Part shown: piece after piece, positions 38,620 to 47,514 of the stretch | Numbering within the stretch: the stretch's first letter is position 1 | Layout: each line of letters begins with the position of its first letter | The notes under the pieces: model-generated | What the model was told of the DNA's origin: nothing | Databases searched by the model: none | The model's input: only the letters and a program-made list of their open reading frames with translations | NCBI RefSeq assembly: GCF_002118315.1 | Contig: NZ_MTSZ01000011.1 | Span: 1-64,000, forward strand | Source: Kiloniella majae | GTDB taxonomy: Bacteria > Pseudomonadota > Alphaproteobacteria > Kiloniellales > Kiloniellaceae | Length of the DNA stretch: 64,000 nucleotides | Reading direction: 5' to 3' | Translations under genes and position numbers: made by a program

Positions 38620-39615
38620 TTAACCTTCAGAAGCTACATCAGCTAGCTCGATTTCCTTTGCTTTTTCGACCATTACGCTCGCCTGACGAATAGAAGCGAT
38701 ATCAATAAGTCGTCCATCCAAAGACACTGCACCTTTGCCTTCGCGTTGCGCCTGTTCCATAGCTTCGAGAATGCGATTGGCTTTGTTTACTTCGGCTTCC
38801 GATGGGCTGTTGACTTCGTTCGCGACCCCAATCTGATTGGGGTGGATCGCCCACTTCCCTTCACAGCCGAGAATTGTCGCCCTGTTTGCTTGGGCACGAT
38901 ATCCTTCTGGATCAGAAAAATCACCAAAAGGGCCATCAATGGCGCGAAGGCCGTTCGCACGTGCAGCAACGACCATGCGTGCAATGGCGTAATGCCACAT
39001 ATCTCCCCAGTGAAAGTCTCTCGGCGTATCACCGTCGATATCTGTTAAAACGCCGTACATCGGATTTGGCCCACCGATACCTGTCGTTCGGGCTTTAGTT
39101 GATGCCGCATAGTCCGCGACACCAAAATGCAAGCTCTCATTGCGTTTCGAAGCCGCTGCGATTTCATTGATATTTTGCATGCCTAAAGCCGTTTCAATAA
39201 TCATTTCAAAGCCAATGGCTTTTTTACGATTTTTTGCGGCTTCAACCTGCGTACACAGCATATCCAGTGCATAAATGTCTGACGCAGTCCCCACCTTGGG
39301 AATCATGAACAGATCCAGCCTGTCCCCTGCCTGTTCCAGAACATCAATTACATCCCGATACATATAGGGCGTATCCAGACCATTAACACGAACCGACAGG
39401 GTTTTACTCCCCCAGTCGATATCGTTTATTGCCTCAATAACATTTTTCCGCGCCTGCTCCTTATCGTCAGGGGCAACCGCATCTTCCAAATCCAAAAAAA
39501 TCACATCGGCTTTGGATGCTGCCGCTTTTTCAAACAATACAGGGTTACTGCCTGGTACCGCGAGTTCACTACGATTTAGGCGCGAAGTAGTTTCTTCTGG
39601 AATTGTAAAGCTCAT
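38620..39615 (-). CDS. mcl: L-malyl-CoA / beta-methylmalyl-CoA lyase
   Basis: CitE-like TIM-barrel lyase of the alphaproteobacterial Mcl1 type, 331 residues. It cleaves malyl-CoA to acetyl-CoA and glyoxylate and methylmalyl-CoA to propionyl-CoA and glyoxylate, as in the ethylmalonyl-CoA pathway. The substrate and Mg blocks visible are FLDLEDAVAPDDK, the catalytic-region IGFEMIIETALGMQNI, HFGVADYAAS and GCEGKWAIHPNQI. GGGAG precedes the start. No other ethylmalonyl-CoA pathway gene is in the window, so the exact role is unproven. Confidence 0.9.
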   Translation of the reverse strand: MSFTIPEETTSRLNRSELAVPGSNPVLFEKAAASKADVIFLDLEDAVAPDDKEQARKNVIEAINDIDWGSKTLSVRVNGLDTPYMYRDVIDVLEQAGDRLDLFMIPKVGTASDIYALDMLCTQVEAAKNRKKAIGFEMIIETALGMQNINEIAAASKRNESLHFGVADYAASTKARTTGIGGPNPMYGVLTDIDGDTPRDFHWGDMWHYAIARMVVAARANGLRAIDGPFGDFSDPEGYRAQANRATILGCEGKWAIHPNQIGVANEVNSPSEAEVNKANRILEAMEQAQREGKGAVSLDGRLIDIASIRQASVMVEKAKEIELADVASEG

Positions 39616-39847
39616 GTTTTACTCCCTAGGGTTCCGGTCAGCTTTTTAGACAGCCAACTCTTATTGTGCATCGCAACATAAACTGTGGCCTGACAAATTA
39701 ATTATGTCAACCTCCTGAAACTTTGAGGTGGAAAATTTGAGAGAAAAGAATCATGCGCTTACCAGAAATAAGCACGCGAACAGGATGATCCGCCTGAGTC
39801 AGAAGATAGCTCTAACAAGTTATGAGAATTTAATACGGCACAAGAGA

Positions 39848-40771
39848 TCAGGATTTTGAAGACAAGGGGTGCTTTTCAAACACAAGCTTCTGCAGACGTT
39901 CTTGTAAAACATGTGTATAGATCTGTGTTGTCGAAATATCAGAATGCCCCAGCATTTTCTGAACAGATCTCAAGTCAGCACCGTTTTCCAACAAATGGGT
40001 CGCAAAAGCGTGACGCAAGACATGTGGAGATACCTTCGACGGCATGACTCCGCTCTCTATAGCCAACTCTTTGAGAAGCTGACCGACGCGATGGCGTGTC
40101 AGATAGCCATTCTTCCCCCGGGAAGGAAAAACCCATCCCGTGTCTTTGACCTTATCCTGCTCGGAATTTGGTAAAAAGTTATCACGGACCAGAAGATAAC
40201 GATCCAGTGCTTCACGTGCTCGGGGGCTAAGAGGCACTAACCGCTCTTTATTTCCTTTGCCCATCACGGTCAAAATACGCGGATCACGCTGTGTTTGGGA
40301 TATCTTCAAAGATACGAGTTCACTAACCCGCATCCCTGTTGCGTATAGTAGCTCGATCAACGCACAAAGGCGCAAGCCTTCATCTGTTTGGTTTTCCTGC
40401 GCGGCTTTAAGAAGAGCATCCGTATCTTCAATAGAAAGGAACTTCGGTAAAGATTGCGCCATACGTGGCGTGCCAATTTCCGCGACAGGATTATCTTGCC
40501 TTATGCCTTCTTCCATAAGGAAGAGATAAAACTGCTTTAAAGAAGACAAGTGACGCGCCTGCGTCCGGGCACTTAACCCCTCAGCAGTCAAATCAGCCAA
40601 ATAGGTACGGATATCGGATGCTTCAACAACGGTCAGATCTTTCCGTGCGCTCGATAGAAAGTCTTCAAATCGTTCCAGATCACGCTCGTAAGCTTCCAGC
40701 GTATTCTGACTGGCTCCACGTTCAGCAGACATCATCTCCAAAAAAATAGAGATTCTGGACGATCTGCTCAT
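39848..40771 (-). CDS. xerD: Site-specific tyrosine recombinase XerD
   Basis: Resolves chromosome dimers at dif with XerC and FtsK. A SAM-like N-terminal core-binding domain (5-95) is followed by the catalytic domain with R148 (ATGMRVSEL), K172 (MGKGNKER), H250-x2-R253 (HVLRHAFATHLL), H276 (LGHSDI) and nucleophile Y285 (TQIYTHV); all are present. It is a housekeeping recombinase, not an integrase, as shown by its length (307) and accA-proximal position. The ATG at 40771 lies 17 bases after the stop of the secreted-protein gene, so the two form an operon. Confidence 0.95.
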   Translation of the reverse strand: MSRSSRISIFLEMMSAERGASQNTLEAYERDLERFEDFLSSARKDLTVVEASDIRTYLADLTAEGLSARTQARHLSSLKQFYLFLMEEGIRQDNPVAEIGTPRMAQSLPKFLSIEDTDALLKAAQENQTDEGLRLCALIELLYATGMRVSELVSLKISQTQRDPRILTVMGKGNKERLVPLSPRAREALDRYLLVRDNFLPNSEQDKVKDTGWVFPSRGKNGYLTRHRVGQLLKELAIESGVMPSKVSPHVLRHAFATHLLENGADLRSVQKMLGHSDISTTQIYTHVLQERLQKLVFEKHPLSSKS

Positions 40772-40788
40772 CAATCACCAGCCATAAA

Positions 40789-42591
40789 TCAAATGCCGCT
40801 AAGAACCGTAGCTTCAATTGCCAGTGAACGTGCTTCATTTTGCAGGCCAACGGAATAGAGTGCTTCCACAACACTTCCCAGAGCAAGGCTATGGGTATTC
40901 CCTGGCCCCTGTTCTCCCAAGATGATCAAACTAAGCAAAACAACTTCGGCAAGCCGTCCACCATTCTGCGCATCCTTCAAGGCGTAGAGCAAAGCCGCTG
41001 ATGGAGCCAGACCTGGTGAAGCGATTTCCATAGAGGCAAGCTCGCCCCAACTCAGACGAGTATCCTCGCCTAATGCCTGCATACAGGACCGTAACATTAC
41101 CAACTGCTGGTTCAGAACTTCAGGTCCTAAACCACTTTGAGCAGACGCCCATCCCTTCAAGGTTCCATATCTTTCGCCACCTTCCATGCCGGAAAGTCTG
41201 GCGTAGGGCCAAAGCGCCGTTAAATTGGCTGCGGCGGTTTCTTCGCTCAGCATATACTGACGTGCCAACAGCAACCATGCATTAGCCCGTTCATACTGAC
41301 CCGCCAGATAAAGTATTCGCCCGGCAGGCAGTGCAAACCAAGTTAGATCAGCAGAGTGCGGAATCTCAGCCACCAGATCAGCAACGGCGCGTGACATCAG
41401 AATACCCATTCCATCTGTCTCAGCTTGATCAAGGGCAGCTTTCACAATCTCGGCTCTCGCGGCAGGTACAGTCTGCAACTGTGCAGCCTGAAGGAATAAA
41501 GCACGTAATTCAGGGCCTTCGTGGCTTATCTGACCGCCGACAACACCATCAAGCTCAGCTGGTTCAAAAGCATAACGACTATAAAGATCAACAAGTGCAT
41601 TAGGGGACAGAGCTCCACTTCTGACAGCAACTTCAGCAGCATAAACCCGTCGATCCAAAGGATATTCTTCTGCTTGTATCAAAGCACTACGAACCCCCGG
41701 ATCGAGAAAATCATCCAGCTCATCAGGAAGTCGCGCTTCTGAAAGTGCAGCCAGTGCCCAATGAATGGGCTCAACACGTCCGGCACTTTTACCGGATAGT
41801 TTGATATTTGCACCCGAAGCAGCAAGAGCCAGCTCTTCAAAAAGCGGGTCTGTTGCGTCACCTGTCTCTCTCAAGAGATCCAACCCTAAAAGAGCCTGAT
41901 CAACTTGTTTCTGCAGGAAGTGACAATAGACCATGCCCCGTATCCAGTAACTGTCCTTACCTGTTGCGGACATTCCCTGAATAACCTGACAAGCATCACC
42001 ATTTTTCCCAGTCATCAAAAGACTATCACTTCGATAACGCGCCTGTTGCTCATTGTCCGAGCGTGTTGGTATGCGTTGGAAGAGATTATCAAGCTGAGTG
42101 TAGGCACCCAACTCAGCCAATTTCACCAAACGAAGTGACAAAAGGCTCTGCTCACTCTGCAAAGGTTTATCATCCAGCGGGCGGCCAGCACTCGATAATA
42201 ACAATCTCTTTGCCAGATCATTTCCAACCGTAGAATAATAGCTCACTGGCATCTGCTCGATCAATGCAAAGACATCCTGTAGCGAACTTTGCCGCCACAT
42301 ATCATAGCCTAGACCACCTTGCCCAGGGCTAAGGGTGCCGATGCTGTCCAAATCAAGTCCGCCAAGGCTATCAACTTGTATGCCGCCAGAGCTAATAGGT
42401 GTGCTCTCGATACCAGGCGATACAGGAGCTTCTGTTAAAGGCTCTCCTGTTACAGGTTGGTTAGCTGTCGGTTGCTGCGGGATCAATTGCGTCTGGGCAT
42501 AAGCGGATGTGCCAATGCCAAAAGAAAAAGCCCCAATGGAAAGCCTCAAGGCAGTTCCCACGAGCACAGATTTAGATAATATAAAGGGCAT
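40789..42591 (-). CDS. Secreted alpha-helical protein of unknown function
   Basis: No known family is recognised. From the ATG at 42591 it has 600 residues with a signal peptide ending near GTSAYAQ, then a Pro/Gly/Thr linker (about 25-95). The rest is Leu/Ala-rich helices resembling tetratricopeptide or Sel1-like solenoids, with recurring ALAALSEARLP- and AVRSGALSPNAL-type segments. The start was chosen because TAAGATG places it one base after the stop of a 46-codon gene, implying translational coupling; ATGs at 42612 and 42633 lie inside that gene. It is upstream of xerD by 17 bases. A periplasmic scaffold is a plausible guess only. Confidence 0.75.
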   Translation of the reverse strand: MPFILSKSVLVGTALRLSIGAFSFGIGTSAYAQTQLIPQQPTANQPVTGEPLTEAPVSPGIESTPISSGGIQVDSLGGLDLDSIGTLSPGQGGLGYDMWRQSSLQDVFALIEQMPVSYYSTVGNDLAKRLLLSSAGRPLDDKPLQSEQSLLSLRLVKLAELGAYTQLDNLFQRIPTRSDNEQQARYRSDSLLMTGKNGDACQVIQGMSATGKDSYWIRGMVYCHFLQKQVDQALLGLDLLRETGDATDPLFEELALAASGANIKLSGKSAGRVEPIHWALAALSEARLPDELDDFLDPGVRSALIQAEEYPLDRRVYAAEVAVRSGALSPNALVDLYSRYAFEPAELDGVVGGQISHEGPELRALFLQAAQLQTVPAARAEIVKAALDQAETDGMGILMSRAVADLVAEIPHSADLTWFALPAGRILYLAGQYERANAWLLLARQYMLSEETAAANLTALWPYARLSGMEGGERYGTLKGWASAQSGLGPEVLNQQLVMLRSCMQALGEDTRLSWGELASMEIASPGLAPSAALLYALKDAQNGGRLAEVVLLSLIILGEQGPGNTHSLALGSVVEALYSVGLQNEARSLAIEATVLSGI

Positions 42592-42592
42592 C

Positions 42593-42733
42593 TTATTTGG
42601 TGAGACGATCATTCGGAATGACCTTTTCCACATTTGCAGAGGGCGCGGGTATATCCCACGTCAAAAGGAAAACTCCCCCTGCGAGCAAAGCACCGATCAG
42701 GATAACAAAGACAAAAAGGCCGAATTTCTTCAT
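42593..42733 (-). CDS. 46-residue single-pass membrane peptide
   Basis: A short ORF opening MKKFGLFVFVILIGALLAGG, one transmembrane helix, then TWDIPAPSANVEKVIPNDRL as a polar tail. Its stop is one base from the start of the following secreted-protein gene. The Lys-Lys start, clean helix and the WDIPAP/VEKVIP tail resemble a small protein seen upstream of this locus in related alphaproteobacteria, though that rests on recall. No strong ribosome-binding site is visible. The tail probably faces the periplasm. Function is unknown; tethering or stabilising the downstream secreted protein is possible. Confidence 0.7.
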   Translation of the reverse strand: MKKFGLFVFVILIGALLAGGVFLLTWDIPAPSANVEKVIPNDRLTK

Positions 42734-42885
42734 GGAGCGTAAGCTTCACTCTATCTGTTTGGGTCAATAAACTATTCATAACACCATATATCTATCACTA
42801 GAGTATGGCGAGATTGGGACAGTCTAAAACCCGATTTTGTATCTGTAAACAACCTGTTGCGGTTCGGCTCTTTTTATTAGGCGCT

Positions 42886-43683
42886 TCAGTTAACAGACAA
42901 CCCTTCTGTATGCCCGTCCACCGTCAAAACCTGCCCTGAAATTTTGCTTCCCTTTGGCGAAGATGCAAAGAGAATCATGTTTGCAATATTTTCAGGCGAG
43001 ACAAAGGTTCTCATGGATGTTTGCTTTTCAAACTGTCCACGCACCACATCGGGGGCAATATTTTGCGCTTGTGCAGATGCTTCAATTACACGCTCCATCC
43101 GTGGACCAGACACAGAGCCCGGCGCAACCGCATTAACCCGAATACCATAAGGCCCAAGTTCCATCGCCATCGTCTTGGTTATACCAACGACAGCCCATTT
43201 AGCCGCAGCATAAGGGGCCCGATAGGGAAACCCAAACAATCCCCCAGTAGAAGAAAGATTAAAAATTGCGCCACTCTTTTGCTTTTTCATCAATGGGATG
43301 GCTTCGCGAGAGAAAAGAAACTGCGAATCAATATTCACTGAGATACATTTTTGCCATGCACTATAATCCAGTGTTTCCAGCTCCCCTGCAGGGCCAGCAG
43401 TACCTGCATTGTTGACCAACACATCCAGGCCAGTGAAATTTGCATTCAAATCAGAAAATAACGCCTGCACGCCTTTTTCATCCGTAACATCAAGATGGCT
43501 TTTCGTTAGCTTCCCGGCACTCTCTCTATCATTCTTAAAAGAAAATTCATCCAAAGTTTTCTGGTCAATATCACAAACATGCACATTAGCCCCTTCACGA
43601 AGAAAAGCTTCTGCAGTTGCCCGACCAAGTCCAGCCGCCCCAGCCGTAATAAGGACGCGATATCCCTGAAGATTTAAGTTCAT
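42886..43683 (-). CDS. SDR family NAD(P)-dependent oxidoreductase
   Basis: Classical short-chain dehydrogenase of 265 residues. The cofactor loop is TAGAAGLG (13-20), D38 in VHVCDID favours NAD, and the catalytic set is N91-N92-A93-G94, S144/S145, Y158 and K162. It is the last gene of the sugar-uptake operon, so it probably oxidises or reduces the imported sugar or a derivative, by analogy with glucose/galactitol-type SDRs; the substrate is unknown. GAAGG stands next to the start. Confidence 0.88.
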   Translation of the reverse strand: MNLNLQGYRVLITAGAAGLGRATAEAFLREGANVHVCDIDQKTLDEFSFKNDRESAGKLTKSHLDVTDEKGVQALFSDLNANFTGLDVLVNNAGTAGPAGELETLDYSAWQKCISVNIDSQFLFSREAIPLMKKQKSGAIFNLSSTGGLFGFPYRAPYAAAKWAVVGITKTMAMELGPYGIRVNAVAPGSVSGPRMERVIEASAQAQNIAPDVVRGQFEKQTSMRTFVSPENIANMILFASSPKGSKISGQVLTVDGHTEGLSVN

Positions 43684-43830
43684 CCTTCAAGTCCTTCCAA
43701 GCTCTGTTTCCTAGAATAACCTTAGAGAGCCAGAAGAAACGCACCATACATATTTTCAGAATTTAAGTGCAAAAAACGTCAGACAGATGCTGATCTTAAT
43801 CACAACATCTGTCACATTTGAGAACAACGC

Positions 43831-45480
43831 CTAATCCGTACTGCCGATTTTTGCCCTTATAATAAACCTGGCCATTGCCCGCGCCGAACAAGCGCGGCTT
43901 GAATAAGAAGCCACATAGGTACTTAGGTCAGGACAAGATCTTAGTTCATAGTCGCTTCGGAGCGCACAAACCACCATCTTACCTTCGGTCATTTGAACAA
44001 GTTTTTCTAAGCGTTCTTTTTGAAAATCAACATCATAGTCCATACCAGGCAGCGGATAATCTTCGGTAACACCAATCACAACATCACCCTCACCAAAGCA
44101 TCGCCTGCCAGCAAGGTACTCCTGCAGATCTTCCTCGGATAAAATTTCGATATCTGATGAAGAGTTTTTGAACTCTTGGCAAAGGACATCAAAAGCCGCC
44201 TGAGGGTCATTAGGCCCAATACCACGCGTGTTAATGACCATTTGATGAGCATCAGATCCACTAAGGCCAATCAGTTTTACTTTCCCATTAAGAGGAAGAA
44301 GGTTGCTACGGTCTCGAACAATGCGGATAGCTTTTTCCGCAGCAAGATCGGCAAGCTCTCTATGCTTTTGACCTGAAATATCATTCCTGTCCGTTTTGCA
44401 AAGTTCCGTATTCATTGCCAACTGAATCCGCAGACAAAAAATTCTCTCCAAAGCATCTTCAACGATGTCGAGGTTCAGATCACCTTCTTCAACAGCCTTA
44501 ACCACACCATCAATGGTTGCCATCTGCTTCGCGACATAGTTCGCTTCATCATGTTCATAATGTTCTTCAGACAACATAATAATGTCGCAGCCAGCTTTCA
44601 GGGCAAGAATAGCAGATTCAGCTGGATCATAATTTTTCCGCATCCCCCACATGTTCATACTGTCCGTCACAATAACGCCTTGGAATCCCATTTTATCGCG
44701 CAATAAATCATGCATGATCTTCGGTGAAAGCGTTGCCGGAAAATCCGGATCAATTTGTGGGAAATTAATGTGAGAGGTCATGATCATAGGCAATCCAGCA
44801 TCAATTGCCGCTTGAAAAGGAACCAGATCCTGATCCAGCAAATACGCCAGACTTCTATCCACAGTTGGCAATAAGCGATGGCTATCTTCACTGGTATCGC
44901 CATGACCGGGAAAGTGCTTACCACAACACACAATATGGTTCTGCAACGCGCCATCTACAGCCGCCTTCACATGTCGAGCAACCCTATCACGATCCTCGCC
45001 GAACGATCGCGGTCCAATAATCGGATTATCGGGATTGCTGTTGATATCCGCACAGGGAGACAAAATAACATTGTAACCACACGCCATCATTTCGCGTGCA
45101 TAAATGCCATAAATTTCGTGCGTTAAAGACACATCATCTGCAGCCCCCAAAGCAAGATTTCCCGGTCCCGTGGTGGTTTCTGAAACGGCAACGCCCCATG
45201 CCCCTTCTTGGTCCACACCAAAGATCAGCGGCAGATCCAGTATTGTCGAGCTTGTCTCATCTTGAAGAGTTTGTGTCAGGTTTCTAGCTTCAGATACAGT
45301 CTCGGCATTATCCTGGGAAATATAGAACCCGGATATATAACGCTCCCGAACAAGTTTTCTGGCATAGGTGAGATCTTTGCCCCCAAAAGCCAACATAAAG
45401 AGCTGGCCAACCTTTTGTTCTAACGTAAGCTTCGCTATTAACCCGCGCGCATCCGCACGTGCATTATCCAATACACCCAT
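43831..45480 (-). CDS. Glycoside hydrolase family 3, beta-N-acetylhexosaminidase-like
   Basis: The 549-residue protein has the NagZ-type loop KHFPGHGDTSEDSH (188-201), whose Asp-His pair acts as general acid/base and separates N-acetylhexosaminidases from beta-glucosidases; the nucleophile is D273 in VIVTDSMNMWGM. About 200 extra C-terminal residues beyond the TIM barrel form the second GH3 domain, absent from the short NagZ of cell-wall recycling. No signal peptide is seen, so the substrate must be imported or intracellular. The ATG at 45480 has GAAGG nine bases upstream. It lies in the ABC-importer operon, suggesting an N-acetylamino-sugar glycoside. Confidence 0.87.
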   Translation of the reverse strand: MGVLDNARADARGLIAKLTLEQKVGQLFMLAFGGKDLTYARKLVRERYISGFYISQDNAETVSEARNLTQTLQDETSSTILDLPLIFGVDQEGAWGVAVSETTTGPGNLALGAADDVSLTHEIYGIYAREMMACGYNVILSPCADINSNPDNPIIGPRSFGEDRDRVARHVKAAVDGALQNHIVCCGKHFPGHGDTSEDSHRLLPTVDRSLAYLLDQDLVPFQAAIDAGLPMIMTSHINFPQIDPDFPATLSPKIMHDLLRDKMGFQGVIVTDSMNMWGMRKNYDPAESAILALKAGCDIIMLSEEHYEHDEANYVAKQMATIDGVVKAVEEGDLNLDIVEDALERIFCLRIQLAMNTELCKTDRNDISGQKHRELADLAAEKAIRIVRDRSNLLPLNGKVKLIGLSGSDAHQMVINTRGIGPNDPQAAFDVLCQEFKNSSSDIEILSEEDLQEYLAGRRCFGEGDVVIGVTEDYPLPGMDYDVDFQKERLEKLVQMTEGKMVVCALRSDYELRSCPDLSTYVASYSSRACSARAMARFIIRAKIGSTD

Positions 45481-45577
45481 CGTTTTTTGCCTTCTCGTTT
45501 TACGGCCTGAATAAGTTAAGTGCGCAATATGATCTGCCAATAAGACATGCAGAACTTTGCCTTAGCTACTCTCCTGA

Positions 45578-46354
45578 TCAAGCAGCCCGTTTTGCGCCGG
45601 TGATAAGCCCCACAAGATCATCCGGCGTTATATCTTCGATCAACACATTTGCCGCAGCACGCCCGTGACGCAAAACTACGGCACGGTGGCAGACCTCCAT
45701 AACATGTTGAATATTATGGCTGATCAGAAGCACCGAGATACCTTGTGAACTAATCAACTTGATTAGGTTATTCACCTGTGCCGCCTGCTCCACACCCAGC
45801 GCAGCTGTGGGTTCATCCATAATCACAATGTCTGCCCCCCAATTCACCGCACGGGCAATGGACACCGCCTGACGCTGCCCCCCTGACAGATTTTTAATTT
45901 CTTCCCTAAAGGACGGAATACGGGAATTAAGCCGTTTCAGAGCAATTTCACTTTGTCGACTCATTTCCTTATGATCCAACCATCCAAAGAACCTGAGAAT
46001 AGGATTGGACGAAAGAATCTCACGATTCAAAAACAAATTCTTTGAAACATCAAAGTTCGGGATAACAGCCAAATCCTGAAATACAGTCTCAATCCCTTGA
46101 TCCCGGGCATCCTGCGGAGACTTAATCTCCACTTCCTGTCCATTAATCAGAATCTCACCGTCATCCTGTGGATGCACACCAGAAATGCAGCGAACCAACG
46201 TTGATTTACCGGCCCCGTTATCTCCCAAAAGCCCGACGACTTCGCCTTTCAGAATTGAGAAGCTAACGCCCTTTAGCGCTTGTACACCACCAAAAGACTT
46301 ATGAATTTCTCGCACCTCCAGTGCGGTATCCGGCACATGATATTCAGCGGTCAT
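45578..46354 (-). CDS. Sugar ABC transporter ATP-binding protein (CUT2, FrcA-like)
   Basis: Single-nucleotide-binding-domain ATPase of 258 residues with Walker A GDNGAGKST (44-52), signature LSGGQRQ (156-162) and Walker B VIMDEPTAALG (177-187). Most CUT2 importers use a tandem double ATPase of about 500 residues; a single domain is typical of the FrcA branch. It overlaps the permease stop as ATGA with AAGGAGG seven bases upstream, so the two are translationally coupled. Confidence 0.93.
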   Translation of the reverse strand: MTAEYHVPDTALEVREIHKSFGGVQALKGVSFSILKGEVVGLLGDNGAGKSTLVRCISGVHPQDDGEILINGQEVEIKSPQDARDQGIETVFQDLAVIPNFDVSKNLFLNREILSSNPILRFFGWLDHKEMSRQSEIALKRLNSRIPSFREEIKNLSGGQRQAVSIARAVNWGADIVIMDEPTAALGVEQAAQVNNLIKLISSQGISVLLISHNIQHVMEVCHRAVVLRHGRAAANVLIEDITPDDLVGLITGAKRAA

Positions 46355-47316
46355 CTTCTGTCCTCCTTAACACCAATGGCAACAGCAACGATGAGAATAA
46401 GGCCCCTTGCAATGATCTGTTCGTTTGTCGAGAACCCCCACAGGATAAGACCATTGTTAATAACCCCCATGAGCCAGGAACCAACGACGGCCCCGGCAAC
46501 AGAGGCACGTCCGCCAAAAAGGCTTGTGCCGCCAATCGCCACGGCAGCAATAACTGTCAAAAGATCAGCTTCCCCAAGACTATATCTTGCCCCATGTAAT
46601 CGCCCGGCATAAAGCATTCCCGCCATTGCAGCAGCCCCACCAGCAATCACCATTGCTGTGATTTTTACCTTCACAACATTAATACCTAGGGCACGGGATG
46701 CCGTTGGGTTACCGCCTACAGCCAGCAAGTGGCTGCCAAATCTGGTTTTAGAGAGAAACACCCACCCCAGAATCAATGCCAGCAAGGTCCAAATGAACAT
46801 TACGGACACGGACCCAAAGCTTCCTGAGCCAAAGATATATGTAAAGCTATCGTTCGTGATCGGAATGGATTCAAGGTTAGTGATCACCCGGGCAATACCT
46901 GAAATCACCCCCATTGACCCGAGAGTAATAAGCAACGAGGACACTTTGAGCCATTCGGTCAGGACACCGTTAATTAACCCTACAAGCAAACCTGAGCTCA
47001 AACCTGCAAGAACCGCCACTGGCCAGGGAACAATATCCACCAGCAAGCCACAGACAAGCGCAGACAAGGCGACCACAGATCCAACGGAAAGATCAATATG
47101 ACCCACCGCCAAAGCAAATGTCATCCCCACGGCCATAACTGTGATCGGGGTTGTCTGACGAATGATGTTCATAAAGTTTGGCGTTGATAAAAATGCCGTT
47201 TCAGACAGAACGACCGCAAAAAAAGCAATCACAAGTATCAACGCGTAATAAACAAAATACTCACGATTAAGAATTTTATGAAACACCTGAGATCGCGTTT
47301 CAGACAAGAAAGTCAT
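46351..47316 (-). CDS. Sugar ABC transporter permease (CUT2, RbsC-like)
   Basis: Inner-membrane permease of 321 residues with eight to ten hydrophobic helices, beginning at about 22-45 (YALILVIAFFAVVLS). The RbsC-family blocks are ALAVGHIDLSVGSVVALSAL, GNPTASRALGINV, and AVAIGGTSLFGGRASVAGAVVG. It sits between the binding-protein and ATPase genes and overlaps the latter by four bases. An intraoperonic stem-loop separates it from the binding-protein gene. Confidence 0.94.
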   Translation of the reverse strand: MTFLSETRSQVFHKILNREYFVYYALILVIAFFAVVLSETAFLSTPNFMNIIRQTTPITVMAVGMTFALAVGHIDLSVGSVVALSALVCGLLVDIVPWPVAVLAGLSSGLLVGLINGVLTEWLKVSSLLITLGSMGVISGIARVITNLESIPITNDSFTYIFGSGSFGSVSVMFIWTLLALILGWVFLSKTRFGSHLLAVGGNPTASRALGINVVKVKITAMVIAGGAAAMAGMLYAGRLHGARYSLGEADLLTVIAAVAIGGTSLFGGRASVAGAVVGSWLMGVINNGLILWGFSTNEQIIARGLILIVAVAIGVKEDRR

Positions 47317-47432
47317 ATCAATACCTTAGTTAAGGCCTCGTGTATCAGAGGAGTAAAGAGAAAGCCTTAAAGGGCAATTCTTTGTAACCTGATTTTTGTC
47401 TTCCAATGAATTATATCGAAAAGACCAGAAAG

Positions 47433-47473
47433 ACAAAAAGAGAGGAATGGATGACAATAGCATCACCCATTCC
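47433..47473 (-). terminator. Intraoperonic stem-loop between binding-protein and permease genes
   Basis: On the minus strand an 11-bp stem (47473-47463 with 47454-47444, one G-U pair, eight-base loop) is followed by TCTCTTTTTGTCTTT. It should stop part of the transcription and protect the upstream message, giving more binding protein than permease. Confidence 0.7.
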
Positions 47474-47514
47474 CCAGAGGATAAGTGATATTTTGGAGAG
47501 AAGTGGTTCTGCAG

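Noticed and set aside
39848-40771. Tyrosine recombinase as a sign of an integrated element
   Set aside because: Length, motifs and neighbourhood are those of housekeeping XerD; no att-like repeats or cargo genes border it.
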